A stretch of 64,000 bases of DNA from contig CAJNOI010000038.1 in NCBI GenBank assembly GCA_905250115.1, positions 278,308-342,307 on the forward strand, written 5' to 3'. The notes beneath the pieces are model-generated. The model was not told the origin of the DNA, made no database searches, and saw only the letters and a program-made list of their open reading frames with translations. The position numbers and the translations under genes are program-made. Origin of the DNA: Adineta steineri (taxonomy: Eukaryota; Rotifera; Eurotatoria; Adinetida; Adinetidae). This document shows positions 46,277 through 58,269 of the stretch, piece after piece; the first letter of the stretch is position 1; each line of letters begins with the position of its first letter.

Positions 46277-47893
46277 TTAACTCACACTACCCAATGGTTT
46301 AAGACCCATCATAGCTTCGGCTAAACCTAAGTAATAAACCATTTGTGCAATACCAAATAATGGTGCAATAACCATAACACGAAGAAGTGAACCTTTAAAA
46401 AAGGCACTTGCACCTTCTTCGCTCATTATTTTACTAGAAAAATATGTTTACAATACAAAAAAATATTGACAGTCAATTCACTTACGTAGTACAATCAATA
46501 AATCCTGAGTAACGATTTTTATTTTCCAATGTTTGCAAACGTGTTTTAATAACTAAATAAACAAATTTCAATAATAGACAACTAAGTATAGTTTATATAA
46601 ATTCATACACAATTTGTTTACAAGACTCAAAATCTAGTAATATGAATTCTGATTATTGTCATACTGTACAAAATAAAACTTCATTGATCTACTTTGAGTT
46701 TCGAAATATTCAGATTGTATAATTAGAGAAGAAAAACAAGCTCGTACTATATCTATCATAACATGAACGAAAATTCACACGACTGGAAAGAGTCATAAAT
46801 TATCTCACGAATGAATTGACGATCAATTAAAGAACTAGTTCATCCAATCGTGTATATCTAATCAGCTAAGTATATCTTACCATCAAGAGGTGTTGCTAGA
46901 AAAGCAGATATAGCACCAGCGCCAATACCCGATGCAAATGAATGATAAAAAGGTACTTGATTACTTCCAGGTGCTTTACCCTGAAAATAAATAAAAAATG
47001 AAAACAAAATTAAACATAAGCAAATAACTAACTTTATCATTAAAATAAGCAAATAATGGGAAGTACATCATTGAAAAAACCACATCACGTGTAAATGTTG
47101 CGCCAACACCTTGATATAACCCACGTATACCTTTTTCACGATATAATTGCATGGCTAGTTGTCGAGAAGTAAGCGAAGTAGGTGAATCTAAAAACTTAAT
47201 TTAATTCACGAAATTAAAATTTAATAATTCTTCTTACTTTTTGATTTTGCCATTTGTCTTTGAATTTTAAGTAATTCCATTGGTGTTGTTACAACAATTT
47301 GACATGTTCCAGCACCAGCACCAGCTAGAATTTGTCGATGCATAGGAAGAGATCCATCTCTAAATTAAAAATATGTATTATTTTTTCAGTGATTATAAAT
47401 CGTTTTATTTACTTAGTTTTCAATAGTTGACGAAAAGCATCATTAGCAACAAGTTTAATCGCTTTTTCTGGTGTGATGAGTAATATATTGACTGCAGAAC
47501 CTATCAAAAGCAAACTTTGTATCTATTTCTAATTGAATAACATTGATAAAAGAACACTAACCACTATACATTCCACGAAAACCTTCACCACGAAATGTTT
47601 TAAACGCACAATCCAAACTAAATAATAATGTTAGAATATATCTATTCATACTAACTAATTTTTAGTGTTTATTTACATATTTTTATAGGCTGGCGGTTGA
47701 CCAACAGCTTTTGATTGATTTTGCATTCGAGTTTTAACTAAATCTAAGGGAAACACGCATATTACACCAACAATACCAGCAATACCACCATTAATAACAC
47801 GTGGTAATAATCTATAATAGATAATCATTGACTTAGAAATATTATAAAGAAAAATAAAACCTACCCGAAATCTTGACTTGCTCCAGGTGCCAT
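46277..47893 (-). CDS. SLC25A22: Mitochondrial glutamate/H+ carrier
   Basis: An inner-membrane carrier importing glutamate with a proton. ATG 47893 ([10 protein letters not shown]) to TAA 46277, in about eight exons. It has three mitochondrial-carrier repeats: [20 protein letters not shown] followed by [28 protein letters not shown] followed by LKIQRQMA; and [20 protein letters not shown] followed by IKTRLQTL. Thus all three P-x-[DE]-x-x-[KR]-x-[RQ] signatures are present. Further matches to human SLC25A22/18 are [38 protein letters not shown] and [20 protein letters not shown]. The third repeat is split by an intron of about 330 bp, long for this genome. Reading past that donor ([12 protein letters not shown]) gives an early stop. 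Confidence 0.94.
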
Positions 47894-48307
47894 GTTTTTT
47901 TTTCCTATAAGTTTTATCAGGAGACAGAAAGTCTCTTTTGATTGATATTAAGAAATATTTTTCATAGAAAAAATAAATCTATAAAAGAAAAAAGAAAAGA
48001 TTTTTTTTGTCTGTTTTGTTTTCCTATATTAATATATACATTTTTTGTAGTTAAACATGTTTATAATCAATATGAAAAACGAGGAAATAAACAATAAGCT
48101 TAATATTATACATAAAAGAATATCACACAAAAAAAAATAATCAATTTTAAAAGCAAAAGAGAAGTGGAATGTAGATTTTTATTTTCTAGTGTTGCGCTAG
48201 TGGAATGTACCAAGAGAAATAAAAAAACTTTTATATTTTTATTGGAATGTGTATGTCCGATGAAAGACAAACTAAATATTGTTCAAAAAAAAATGCGTTC
48301 ATCTTGG
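47894..48307. other. Intergenic, carrier to RhoGAP
   Basis: 414 bp of A/T-rich DNA between two minus-strand genes. It holds the carrier promoter and the RhoGAP 3' UTR. Nothing else seen. Confidence 0.5.
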
Positions 48308-51300
48308 TTATTTTAAAAAGAGTTCAGTGTAACGTGCAATTAAAATTTCTGTAAATGTATTTATAAGTGAATAATTAGCCAATGTATTCATTTGATCATC
48401 TTCAGACCATGCTAGATTAGGTCCAAAAACGATTGATAAATTCGATGTTGTCATCAAATTTGTATCTGAATAGTTAGCCACCTAAATCAAAAATATACAT
48501 AAATGTTTCATGAGAAAATAGAATGATGCGGAAATAGAAGAAAACGATTTCTGCCATAAGGAATTTTTTTGTTAAATCATTTCCGGAAAATATTAGAACA
48601 GGAAATATGAGTTTCCTTAACAATCTTTTCAATCTAGTATTTAAATTAAAAGCTATTTTTAATTAATAACAGGCCATATGTCAATATTAGGGATGCAACG
48701 GAGACCGGTCTAACCAGTAACCGTTCCATCTTGAGGGTGTAGGTGTGGGTATTTATTTCATCTATCACTAACGTCCACCCAACACCGACTCCTACTCTCG
48801 CACCCATGCCCACAAGATGGAACGTTTACCGGTTGAGACTGGTCATCAGTGAAAAAGTTACCGGTTCGAACCGGCGAAAAGAAAACCGTTTGGATCGGTG
48901 AGAGCCGGTAAACGCTTTAAAACCTACGGTGAAGACCGATACTTTGGCATCTTTAGTCACCGTTTTTCTGAAGAGGTATGAATTAATTAATATACCGATC
49001 TTCACCATAGTTGTTAAAGCGTTTACCGGCTTTCCCAGTTGGACTAGTTAATCGTCACCGGTTCACCGGTCTAAGCGGTTATCGTTTCACCGGTTCGAAT
49101 GGTTATCGTTTAGCTACGGCTAACGATGAGCCGGCTTTCGTCACTTTTACATCCCCTTACCGTTACCGTTGCATTCCTAGTCTATATTATTGTCTTTCAT
49201 ATCTTACCAAATTTAAAAATTCAATTAAATATTTCAAAACATTATAATTTTGTGCTGGTAATTTTTCAATAATAAGATCTCGAATAATATCAACTTGATC
49301 AGGTCGTTTTAATGCTAAAGAAAAATTTTATTAGATTTATTTTCTCTAATTATCAAGCAAATCAAAATAAGAAAAGTGCAATATATATAATACTGTGTAC
49401 CACATTTAAGCAAAGAAAAAGAAGGCTTGTCCAACTAACACTTGTGTACATAACAACGATGATAGACGAAGATAAGCTATCACATACTCACTACCTGAGA
49501 GGCCGAGAAGTTCGGGATATAAACGAAAAGTCATTATTGGTTCAGATAAATCTCGTAAAAATGTTTTTAAAACACATGCTGCCAAATGAACATCTCCATA
49601 CTGTTCAAACATAACTGGTTGACCTATTTATTTATTACAAAAGAATTAAATAATACGAAAATTTTTCTTCTATTAAACCTTCATTATATTTTTCTTGTAT
49701 TTGTTTAATTAATGAAACAAGTGCAGCTCTTCGAAATATTCCTGGTTCATTAAGTCCTACAACAACAAAATATTTAATTCAAGATTTCCGATCAATTAAT
49801 AATTTACCATTATTTTTAATATAATCAATTGTTTGACGAATAACAATTGGTACAGTTTCGCCTGGTTCATTTTCTAGAATACTAAACAAAATTCAAATGA
49901 ATAATAGATTAATTAATTCAATAGAATAAAATTACAATTGAAGTGAAACATGAAATTTCGTTGTTGGTCGTATTTGACCAGCTGGTAATTGTGAACGAAC
50001 AACAGGATCAAAACTATATTATATCATACATATTTTAAATAATCCAAAAAAAAATTTCCATCTTACGTTTTAACTTCATTAGGTATTCGAATATTTTCTA
50101 GATGAATATATTCTGCTAGTTCACCAAGACGATTGATATAAGTTACTTTACGAGAAAATTTTGCACTGTAAAAATTCAAACAAAAATCATTCGTATATAT
50201 AATAAAAGATAAGATAAGAATTTTCAACCTTATAATTGACCGAAGAACTGGCCATAAAAATTTTATCCATTTTGTTGGATGTACTATATAAACTGCTTTT
50301 AAATTCTTCTTATATCTAATCAAAAATAAAATATTTAGAGAAATAAATATATATACAAAAACATACTTTCGATCAATTCTAACATAAGCTTTCATTAACC
50401 AACCATAAGATGGTCGATTATACGAACGTAATCCATGATGAAAATAAATAATAACATAATCTACATCAACATATTGATCAAATGTTCTCAAAAAGTATCT
50501 ATTGTTCGAAAACAGATTTTTTATATGTATTTTATAACAAAATATATTATTTTTACTTTAGTAAACATTCATGAAATTTTTGTATTGTTTTAAAATCACT
50601 GTTTTTAATAACATCCTCAGAAGGTAAACGACATGCTGAGCAAACAATCGTTTTACGACCAAATTTATCATCACCACAACATTCAATAATTCCATATTCG
50701 GCGATTTTTGCCATTAATTGATAATCAACATCTTCTGTATCATGTAAATTCTTTAAATATATACATAGAAGTTATAGAATAGAAAGAAACTTTTTCACGA
50801 ACTGCTGGTTCATGTCCACCTAATTCTGATTCAAAATCATCATCAATAATTCCATCTGATGTTATATTGCCTTTGATTGCACCTCGATTTTTATTTGTAT
50901 TAGATAAACTCTCATTGTTATATACATCTAAATAATAGGTTTATATTATCGAAAATTGACATTCAAAAGAAAAAGGTCAGTAATGTAAAAAGCGTTATTT
51001 ACCACCGCCATTATCCTCATCGCCACTGAAACCCAAATCATGTTGGTGATCTTCATAACCAAGATGTTGCCGTAAATCGGCACCGTCTAAGTGAAGAATG
51101 GTGCAAAAAAATATTAATAAGCAAAAGCATTAGAATTAATAAAAAATAAAAAATAAGAATATTAATATTAAATATAACCCCATTTTAAAGGTCAAATTAA
51201 GTGTACTCCAAATCCGGATATCTAAGTTTTCGCGAAAAACTGTTTTGACTGCTCTAATAGATACTCTGAACCGACTGGTGATGCTCAAGAAAAAAAAGCA

Positions 51301-52583
51301 CATAATTAGTCGAAAAACTTGAAACTCTAAATTTGTAGCTCACTTAACTTGACCCATTTTAAAGCATTAGATATTAGTTTAATCTATTTCATTCTTACCG
51401 TACTCTAATTCATAATCATCGACTTCTTTAAAAAATTATTTTATAAATGTTTTTTTTTTGTAATAAAATTTAAAGAAAAAATTAATGAATTACCTCTATC
51501 TGCTATTAAATCAATATGATGTTCATCATACTCAAGTTGAGGAGCATCTTCAATATTTGTACGTCCTGATGGAACATTATTCCAATATGGATGTTTGTCT
51601 AAATATAAAATCAAAATCAATATAATAAAATGTTCTATTCTTTTATTAAACAGTATTATGATAAGAATCAATATTTACACACGTATGTACTACTTTATGT
51701 ATGCGAAAATGAGCAATAAAGCTTCCATATTTTTTATTTATTCAATCAAGATTATGTCACATTAAATTTATGTTTTTTTTTTATAAGCAAATTTTATTAA
51801 TAATAGTAACAACTGAATTAATAGAAGGAAATGAATAAGCAATACTTAGTTAATCAATATATGTCAAAATGTATGCATGCATGATTACTCAAGTTGTAAC
51901 AATTCTAGAGAGAATATATTCTTAGAAATCTATATATATCATGGAGATTATATTACTCTTTCGCACATTTAAGATTTTCTTATAGAAATAACAAAAGACA
52001 GCATGTTACATAGGATTACCGGAAATAACGGATGTACAGCATATATGTAGAGCTTAGAATGATTTAATAGTACATGTAATTGAATTCTTCGTTGATTTCT
52101 TATTGAGATATAGCGATGTATTATGGATTTGTATTAAAAAAGAAAGCGTTAACTGAAAAAAGTATCGTCAGCAGCTTCTTATAGGAACCAATGAAACAAG
52201 AGAAATTCATTTAGAAAAAGGATTATTTTTTCTCCTTTAATAGTATATGCCTCGAAGATATTCTTACGGTGTCATATGAAGGTCTTTTGTGCATTAGTAA
52301 ATTAATTTCCTAAGAAACCGAATTATAGCAAAAATAATGAATACCTTTTTAATTAATAGTTCTAAAATCTCAAAATTTTTCAATATGTCAAAATAAAAAT
52401 CTCATGATTACCAGCAGGTAATAGATTCATTGGAATTTCATTATGTGAATCAAGATCAGCTGTATTATTTTGCGGAGTATTCGAAGCTTTATGAGCATTT
52501 ATTTGAGCCATATCAAGAGAATTATGTATTAAAAACTCATTACTAGTTGACGGAATTGTTTCATCTGGTGATGTTGATGACAT
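48308..52583 (-). CDS. ARHGAP1: p50RhoGAP: CRAL-TRIO/BCH plus RhoGAP domain
   Basis: A GTPase activator of Rho-family proteins (CDC42, RHOA) with a lipid-binding Sec14-type domain. ATG 52583 (MSSTSPDETIPSTSNEFL) to TAA 48308. After an acidic N-terminus comes KIAEYGIIECCGDDKFGRKT and IVCSACRLPSEDV, then DVDYVIIYFHHGLRSYNRPS, RIDRKYKKNLKAVYIVHPTK and KVTYINRLGELAEYI. These match ARHGAP1. The RhoGAP part includes AACVLKTFLRDLSEPIMTFR, LPAQNYNVLKYLIEFLN and NLMTTSNLSIVFGPNLAW, ending NTFTEILIARYTELFLK. The arginine-finger exon around 49680-49750 reads EPGIFRRAA. Three introns are much longer than usual: 51601-52410 (no feature seen), 51088-51393 and 48484-49207. The last holds a hAT-type MITE. 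Confidence 0.9.
48688..49179. mobile_element. hAT-type MITE inside an ARHGAP1 intron
   Basis: The left end is TAGGGATGCAACGGAGACCGG. The right end on the other strand is TAGGAATGCAACGGTAACGG, a good inverted repeat. The flanks GTCAATAT (48680-48687) and GTCTATAT (49180-49187) are an 8-bp target duplication with one change. Inside are many copies of ACCGGT and related strings (for example CCGGTTCGAACCGG), making the element locally GC-rich and palindromic. It has no coding capacity. It sits 27 bp from the intron's donor (GT at 49206-49207) and accounts for most of the intron's 724 bp. Confidence 0.85.
51191..51352. mobile_element. Possible short TIR element in an ARHGAP1 intron
   Basis: TCAAATTAAGTG at 51192-51203 faces CACTTAACTTGA at 51341-51352 (11 of 12 matching when inverted). 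The pair is bracketed by the direct repeat CCCATTTTAAAG at 51179-51190 and 51353-51364. This could be a small transposon with a long target duplication, or chance. It enlarges an intron to about 305 bp. Confidence 0.4.
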
Positions 52584-52851
52584 AATTCAATGAATAGAAT
52601 ATAATCTAAAAGAAATATATTCATTCTTGTGTTGAAAAAAAAATAATTTTTCGAGAAAAAACAGAAAAAAAGAAAGAAGAAATCGCTAAGATTATCACAA
52701 AAACTTTGCATATAAATATATTTCGCCCAAAATAAAAAGAAACAATAAACGGTATATCAACTTGTTAAAATAATATAAAAGAAAATCACAAAACGGATTA
52801 ACAGAAAGAAGAAAAAAAAAATTTTTTTTTGTACAAAAATGTTCATTTTAC

Positions 52852-54494
52852 TCAACTCGTCAATGTATCTAAAAACAAATCAAATACAAAAATAATTCAA
52901 ATAAAAAAAATATTCTTACGTCGCTTTAATGGACTTGGTCCTTCACACATTTCACATACATCTTTACGTGTTATTATATATGGTTCATTAATATATGTAC
53001 AAACTTCACAAGACCATTTCGAACAAACACGATCTTTCTCTTCTATAAATAAATAATTGATTTATATTGAAAGTAAAATCAAATCATCAATTACCTTGTA
53101 ATCTTTTTAATTCTTCTTTAAATTTTAAATTTTGTTCAACTGCATCTTTATAATGAAGATCAAAATCGATTTCCTCCTACATAAATATATAAACATATAT
53201 ATATATCTTCTTTAATCTTTTCTTACATTTTCATTTTGAGCTAAATCTTGTTGATACTCACGACGTTCATTATTCAATGCTATTTCATATATTGTTATTC
53301 GTTCAAGATCATGCTTTTGTTGTACAACTAAAGAGAAAGAAAACGTTTCTTTTTTTTTCAATTTTGATGTAGTTTTAATTACCATAATCGATATCATTAA
53401 GTGTCGATCGATCACTATGTATAAATTGCGAATCAATATTCGATGAATCTGTTGATGTTGATGAATTAGTTGCTGATAATTGTGTATCATGACCATTTGA
53501 TTCATCATAATTAAGTAATGCACATTCAACACCGGCTTGTGTTGCTTGAATATCTAATTCACTATTTGAATCTAAAATTTAATTTATGAATATAAAAATA
53601 AATAAAATAAATCCTCCTTACGATTTATAAGAGGTAAGATAGATGAAGACGTTAATGTTATTTGTTGTGGTGGTAATAGACTAGGTGTAACTGGTGTACT
53701 TGATAATAGATGATTTTGATTTGTATCAGCACTATATTCATCTAATTGTCCATGTTGACATGGTTCAGCATGACGTGTATGTTGTTGATCGATATTATCA
53801 TGTGATATTAAACCTAAATCAGTACCATCTTGATCAATTAAAAGAAAACCACGATTTTTTTCATCATTATTTTCATCTTTTTTTGTTGTTTCATATCTGC
53901 ATGGTGCTAATCGATGTTTTATAGTTGAAATTATACGATTTTTATTCGGAATTGTTGGAGAAGTACAATATGTAGATTGTGATGACTAAAAACAAAAATA
54001 ATAATTTCAGTAATAAATTCTTTTAGTTTATTTTACTTGTTGATGACGTTCAGTGATTGTATCATCAGATATTGTTGCATCAGATGGATTAGTATTATTT
54101 CTACTTTCATTATTTGGATTAAATCTAAGCATTTCATCTTCATCCGGTGGATCACTAGAGTATAAAAATCAAATGATTATATCGAAATAGATAATATTAA
54201 AAAAACAAAACAAAACAACAGTTAGAGCAAACGAGCAAACACAAGGAATGAGCATTGTAAACCTACCAAACTTCAAAATCTGCCTTATTTAAAAGTAATG
54301 AAAGTTGTTTTTTTGCTATTCGACCAGGTTTAAATAAAGCCGGTATCGATCTACGATGATAAGAAGTAGTCGAAGAATTATTTAGTTCAACCCCAATTCT
54401 ACATTATGCATTCGTTATTATTAGCGACGTAATATATCCTTTAATCGTATACATACCTATTGTTAGTTGAACGATCTAATGATGATCTCGACAT
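52852..54494 (-). CDS. NZF/RanBP2-type zinc-finger protein
   Basis: ATG 54494 (MSRSSLDRSTNNR) to TGA 52852, in about nine exons. The N-terminal two thirds is low-complexity, rich in Ser, Asn, Asp and Thr. A predicted coiled coil follows (HDLERITIYEIALNNERREY, then DAVEQNLKFKEELKRLQEEK). Near the C-terminus is one zinc finger: WSCEVCTYINEPYI, then VCEMCEGPSP. The W-x-C-x2-C-T-x-x-N and C-x2-C ligands are those of the NZF/RanBP2 family, which binds ubiquitin or RNA. The spacer between the cysteine pairs is 14 residues, longer than the usual 10. Coiled coil plus NZF recalls TAB2/TAB3, but no CUE domain was seen. The last exon adds only HTLTS. Confidence 0.65.
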
Positions 54495-54858
54495 TGTATA
54501 ATAATAATGTAAAGATCTTATATAAACAAATTGTTTTTAAATTATTTTTTTATTCCGCTTCTCCACACTTTAAGTAAGGTAATCGTACAAAATGAAGTAG
54601 TTTCCAAACAAAACAAAACAAAAATATGAGTTTTGATTCGTAAAGAACAAAAAAATGCTCTTCCAACGCCACCGTCATTAGGTATATGACTCTTAGATAG
54701 TAGCAGCACCTAGATTAGAACTAGAGATGTCGTAGATGCTCATTCAAATATGGAATAATCAGTTTTAAATAAACTTTATCACGTACAAGGAAAAATGATA
54801 ATAATTATTTTTGATTCTTTGAATGTCTGTTTTCTTGACAATGAGACTATGAGAGTAG

Positions 54859-56369
54859 ATGATGCTCGTTTATAAATATATGAAGTAAATTAAATAAAAA
54901 TTACTTCTTGCTGAGTTAAACAAACGATATTATCAGGATATAGACTAATGAATTTATCAATCAACACCGTTCTATCTATATAATTTAATTTAACATGTCA
55001 CAACAGTGTTTTACACTTAATTAGAATGCAATACAATTCTAGGAGGTTTTATGCTTATCATATAGAATCTAGATAATATATATATATATATAGTCAAATA
55101 GTTTTATAAATAGAATGAAGAATTTTATTTACATTATACCAAAAGTTTTCGTTTTTGAAAACTATTAATGTTTTGAATCCATACAATGTTTATATCGATG
55201 ATAGTTTATTCAATACAAACATCATGTAATTGTCAATTTCAGATTGTTATAACAGTACAGAAATACGATCAACAAATAATCAAGTATATGTATCTATATA
55301 TTGTCATCAGATGGATTCTTTGATCTTTTGGAAGTTACCAGATGATATTATAGTAGTCGCAAATCAGATAATATAGATATAGTATTATTAAGATAAAACA
55401 TTTGTCTTTGATTCTTTCAACTTGTTGTATATACAAGCTCATATCTTAAAATGCATATTTCAAAGATATCCTGTAGATATAAGTGTAGGGTGGCAATTTT
55501 TTTGATCATCACAAAATGGTACAAGTGATCACCAAATTTATTATTAATAAATAGATAGTACATTAATAACAATCGCATACACTAAAGATAATACTACACA
55601 CAAAATGGGCACAAAGATAAATAAATAATGTTAATAACAAATCATGGTAACCATGCCGTGTAAACTTTTTTTGGACGGCCTGAAACTTTAAAAGTATTTT
55701 TAGTTAATTCGATCATTCAGATCGAGATGAATTATTCTTTTTTTATGTAATCTTGTTACATTGATAAATCAACCTTTACGACAAGTATATGATCTATCAT
55801 AGATGTATTATCTAACACATAAAATGAACTCGTTATCGCTCCCTACGTGCTAATTAGTTTGGTGATCAAATGTATATTTTTTTGGTGATCATTTAGCACT
55901 AAAGCAATTTGGTGATTATTTGTACCTATTTTTAGTGATCAAAAGTACATTTTCCCATAAGTGTACATATCATTATTTCTCATTCAGCATCCTTACTTAT
56001 TTGTCTCTTTCTCTTTTATGAAAGAATTCTTCACTCTTTATCACATACGTGTCACATTTACAAGGTTTTTTTTCATATGACTTGTTGAAGAAAGATTTTT
56101 TTTATCTTATTTGCTTTTTATCGGGTATCCGTCAATATTTATCTAGTTGTGCGTTATGAAGGATATTTTTATGCTTCTCCTCGCAGCTTTTAAATCCACA
56201 TTTTTGTTCGTCTCATATAACTTGTCAAAGAAACGTTGTCTGAGTTTGATCTCAAGCTGGAAAGTGTCACGAAGAAACTCAGGCAAGACGTATTTTATTA
56301 GAATATAGAATCTGGATGAGAAAAATCGATATGAAATACAGAATTGGAGAGATTCAAATTATAAGGATC
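54859..56369 (+). repeat. Left arm of a long inverted repeat
   Basis: This segment matches the reverse complement of 61431-62458. The outermost 128 bp (54859-54986) are identical in both arms; the remainder has scattered single changes and small indels. It is longer than the right arm because of a 470-bp insertion (55488-55957). No ORF lies in it. The inner boundary is approximate. Confidence 0.9.
55488..55957. mobile_element. Insertion in the left arm with 8-bp target duplication
   Basis: TAAGTGTA stands on both sides (55480-55487 and 55958-55965). The right arm of the inverted repeat has the uninterrupted site TAAGTGTGCATATC once (near 61840). So the insertion boundaries are proven by an internal empty site. 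Ends read GGGTGGCAATTTTTTTGATCA and, on the other strand, TGGGAAAATGTACTTTTGATCA. Several subterminal copies of TTTGGTGATCA-like motifs lie in both halves in opposite orientation. It is non-coding; the 8-bp duplication points to a hAT-like MITE. Confidence 0.88.
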
Positions 56370-56617
56370 TGAGTGCGTATCGATGAAAGAAAATATTCTT
56401 ACATCTTAAGTTTCTTTGCTATGAAATATATACAGTATACTAAGAACGACAAGAACGATTTGTTTCTGTGTACTATTCTAGATCAGTTTGGTAAAAAGAC
56501 ATTACTTTTAGCCAACACTATAATATTGACCTATTATTACCAACAGATTATATTGGAAAAGGAAAGGTGAAAGTTTCAATACATTGGTGATTCATCTCCA
56601 GAATTTAAAAACTAATT

Positions 56618-57743
56618 ATGCGAAATAAATTATGCAATTCACTCAATCAAAATCTTTCTTTACCATTAATTTGTTTTGTTGCCATTGGTTTCGTAATATT
56701 ATTATCTAAAATAGGAATTAAGTCAATTACTACCTTTACTACTTCATCACATTTTACTAAGCATGTACGAAGTGCAACTAAACATTACATTCTCAAAGAC
56801 AGTGAATATGATATGCTCCCATCGGGTTCTCCAACCACCGATGCTTATGATGTAAGAATTTTTCATTCAAAATTGAAATATATTTTTACTTTTTTCCTTA
56901 TAGAAACTGCTAAAAAATCCTGTATATAAGGAGTGGACTGAAGTGTATTCGAACAAGTTTCTAAAAGATAATAAAGATATTCTTGTTGGATATACACAAA
57001 AATGGGTGGCTGATCCTCTGCATACATGGTCACGTGGATGGGAATACACGTATGTAGCTGCAGCCATCAGAAAATACGCTCCACGTGATCGTGATCTTTA
57101 TTTATTGGATTTTGGTTCTGGCGTGACTTTCATTGATTGGATGATTGCTTATGAAATATTGGATAACAATCCACGATCGCGTGTTCTAGCAGCCGATAAT
57201 AATATGGCATATCAAGATTGGTTTGATCAACTGAACAAAAGATATATGGAACGAGCTAAACAAGGAGATGTACCGGAAAAATATCGCATACCTAAAGTAC
57301 AATTTATCGGCCATGATATTCGAAAACCAATTCCAATATTAAATACTAGTATTGACATTGCATTTTGTATTTCAGTCATGGAACACGTCGATGATTCTTT
57401 GGCAGCAGCAAGAAATATCTATAATACGTTAGTTCCTGGTGGTTATTTAATTATCACTTTTGATATCGACAGAAATTCTGCAATAGTCAGTCATAAACCG
57501 TCGAGAGCCGATGCGTTATTAAAAGAATTACGGCGAATAGGCAGAGAGATTCACTTTGATAACTCTGTATTACGCACGTATAATGATGAAATGTTTCAAG
57601 ATATGATTCAAAAGAAGAATGATCTTTATACATTATATGACGGTAAGATAAAACAATATGATGATAGTGAATGGATTAATACAAAATCAGAATCAATTAG
57701 AAAAGGATTATTTTTCTCTTGTCATGTCTTTCAAAAACTTTAA
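56618..57743 (+). CDS. Membrane-anchored class I SAM-dependent methyltransferase
   Basis: Two exons (56618-56851 and 56904-57743) joined in phase 0 give 357 residues. One N-terminal membrane segment (LPLICFVAIGFVILLSKIGI, about residues 15-34) makes it a type II protein, likely in the Golgi or ER lumen. The catalytic domain starts near residue 130. Motif I is LLDFGSGVTFIDW (D-x-G-S-G), the acidic residue after beta 2 is VLAADN, and the post-motif region is IDIAFCISVMEHVDDSLAAA followed by LVPGGYLIITFDID. This is the common small-molecule or glycan methyltransferase layout, so the substrate cannot be told. The fold is bacterial-like and I recall no animal orthologue. It lies inside the inverted-repeat cassette, upstream of a second methyltransferase on the same strand. 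Confidence 0.82.
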
Positions 57744-57941
57744 CAGTGTATTGTTGTTGTTTAAAATTTATATAACATTTTTATAGAAAGTATGTATAAA
57801 GTATTTTATTATTCTTTAAAAAATATCAATAATCATTGTCTTGTTTTTTTTTTGATCTTCAACTGAGTTTAATTCATTAACTAAGTATTAATAAATAGAC
57901 AGAATTCTTAAAACTATTATTTATATTTACTCTTCAGTATC

Positions 57942-58073
57942 ATCTGCTTTTTATGAAACTTTGTCTATACAATTTACTATCTATCTGATATATTATCCTC
58001 AGGTTCCAAGACGACTGGATAATATATCTGGTATATGGTAAATTGCTTAGTCAAAGTTTCATAAAAAGCAGAT
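57942..58073. repeat. Long imperfect hairpin between two methyltransferase genes
   Basis: 57942-57998 pairs with 58017-58073 across an 18-base loop. The outer 22 bases (ATCTGCTTTTTATGAAACTTTG) and the inner 12 (GATATATTATCC) are perfect, with a few mismatches in the middle. It lies 200 bp after the first methyltransferase stop and about 200 bp before the second start. It could be a tiny foldback element, a 3'-end signal, or a small-RNA precursor. Confidence 0.8.
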
Positions 58074-58269
58074 AATGAACTAAAAGGTAAATCTAAGAAC
58101 TAGCCGAAAACTTCGTTTTATATAGAAGGTCGAATTTTTTCCCATCAGATCTTGTTGCGGGTAAATGGTTTTTACTACAAGTGAATTAATTTCAATTGAA
58201 GATCAGATGAGTTTGATGAAACATATCACTTGCTTTTCTAGAATGATTTGCTAATACAAGATCTTTTAG

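Noticed and set aside
48826-49247. Arg/Phe-rich ORFs on both strands
   Set aside because: Products of the CCGG-rich hAT MITE; not conserved coding sequence.
55800-56370. Possible coding gene in the inverted-repeat arms
   Set aside because: No frame stays open in both arms; sequence identity is at DNA level only.
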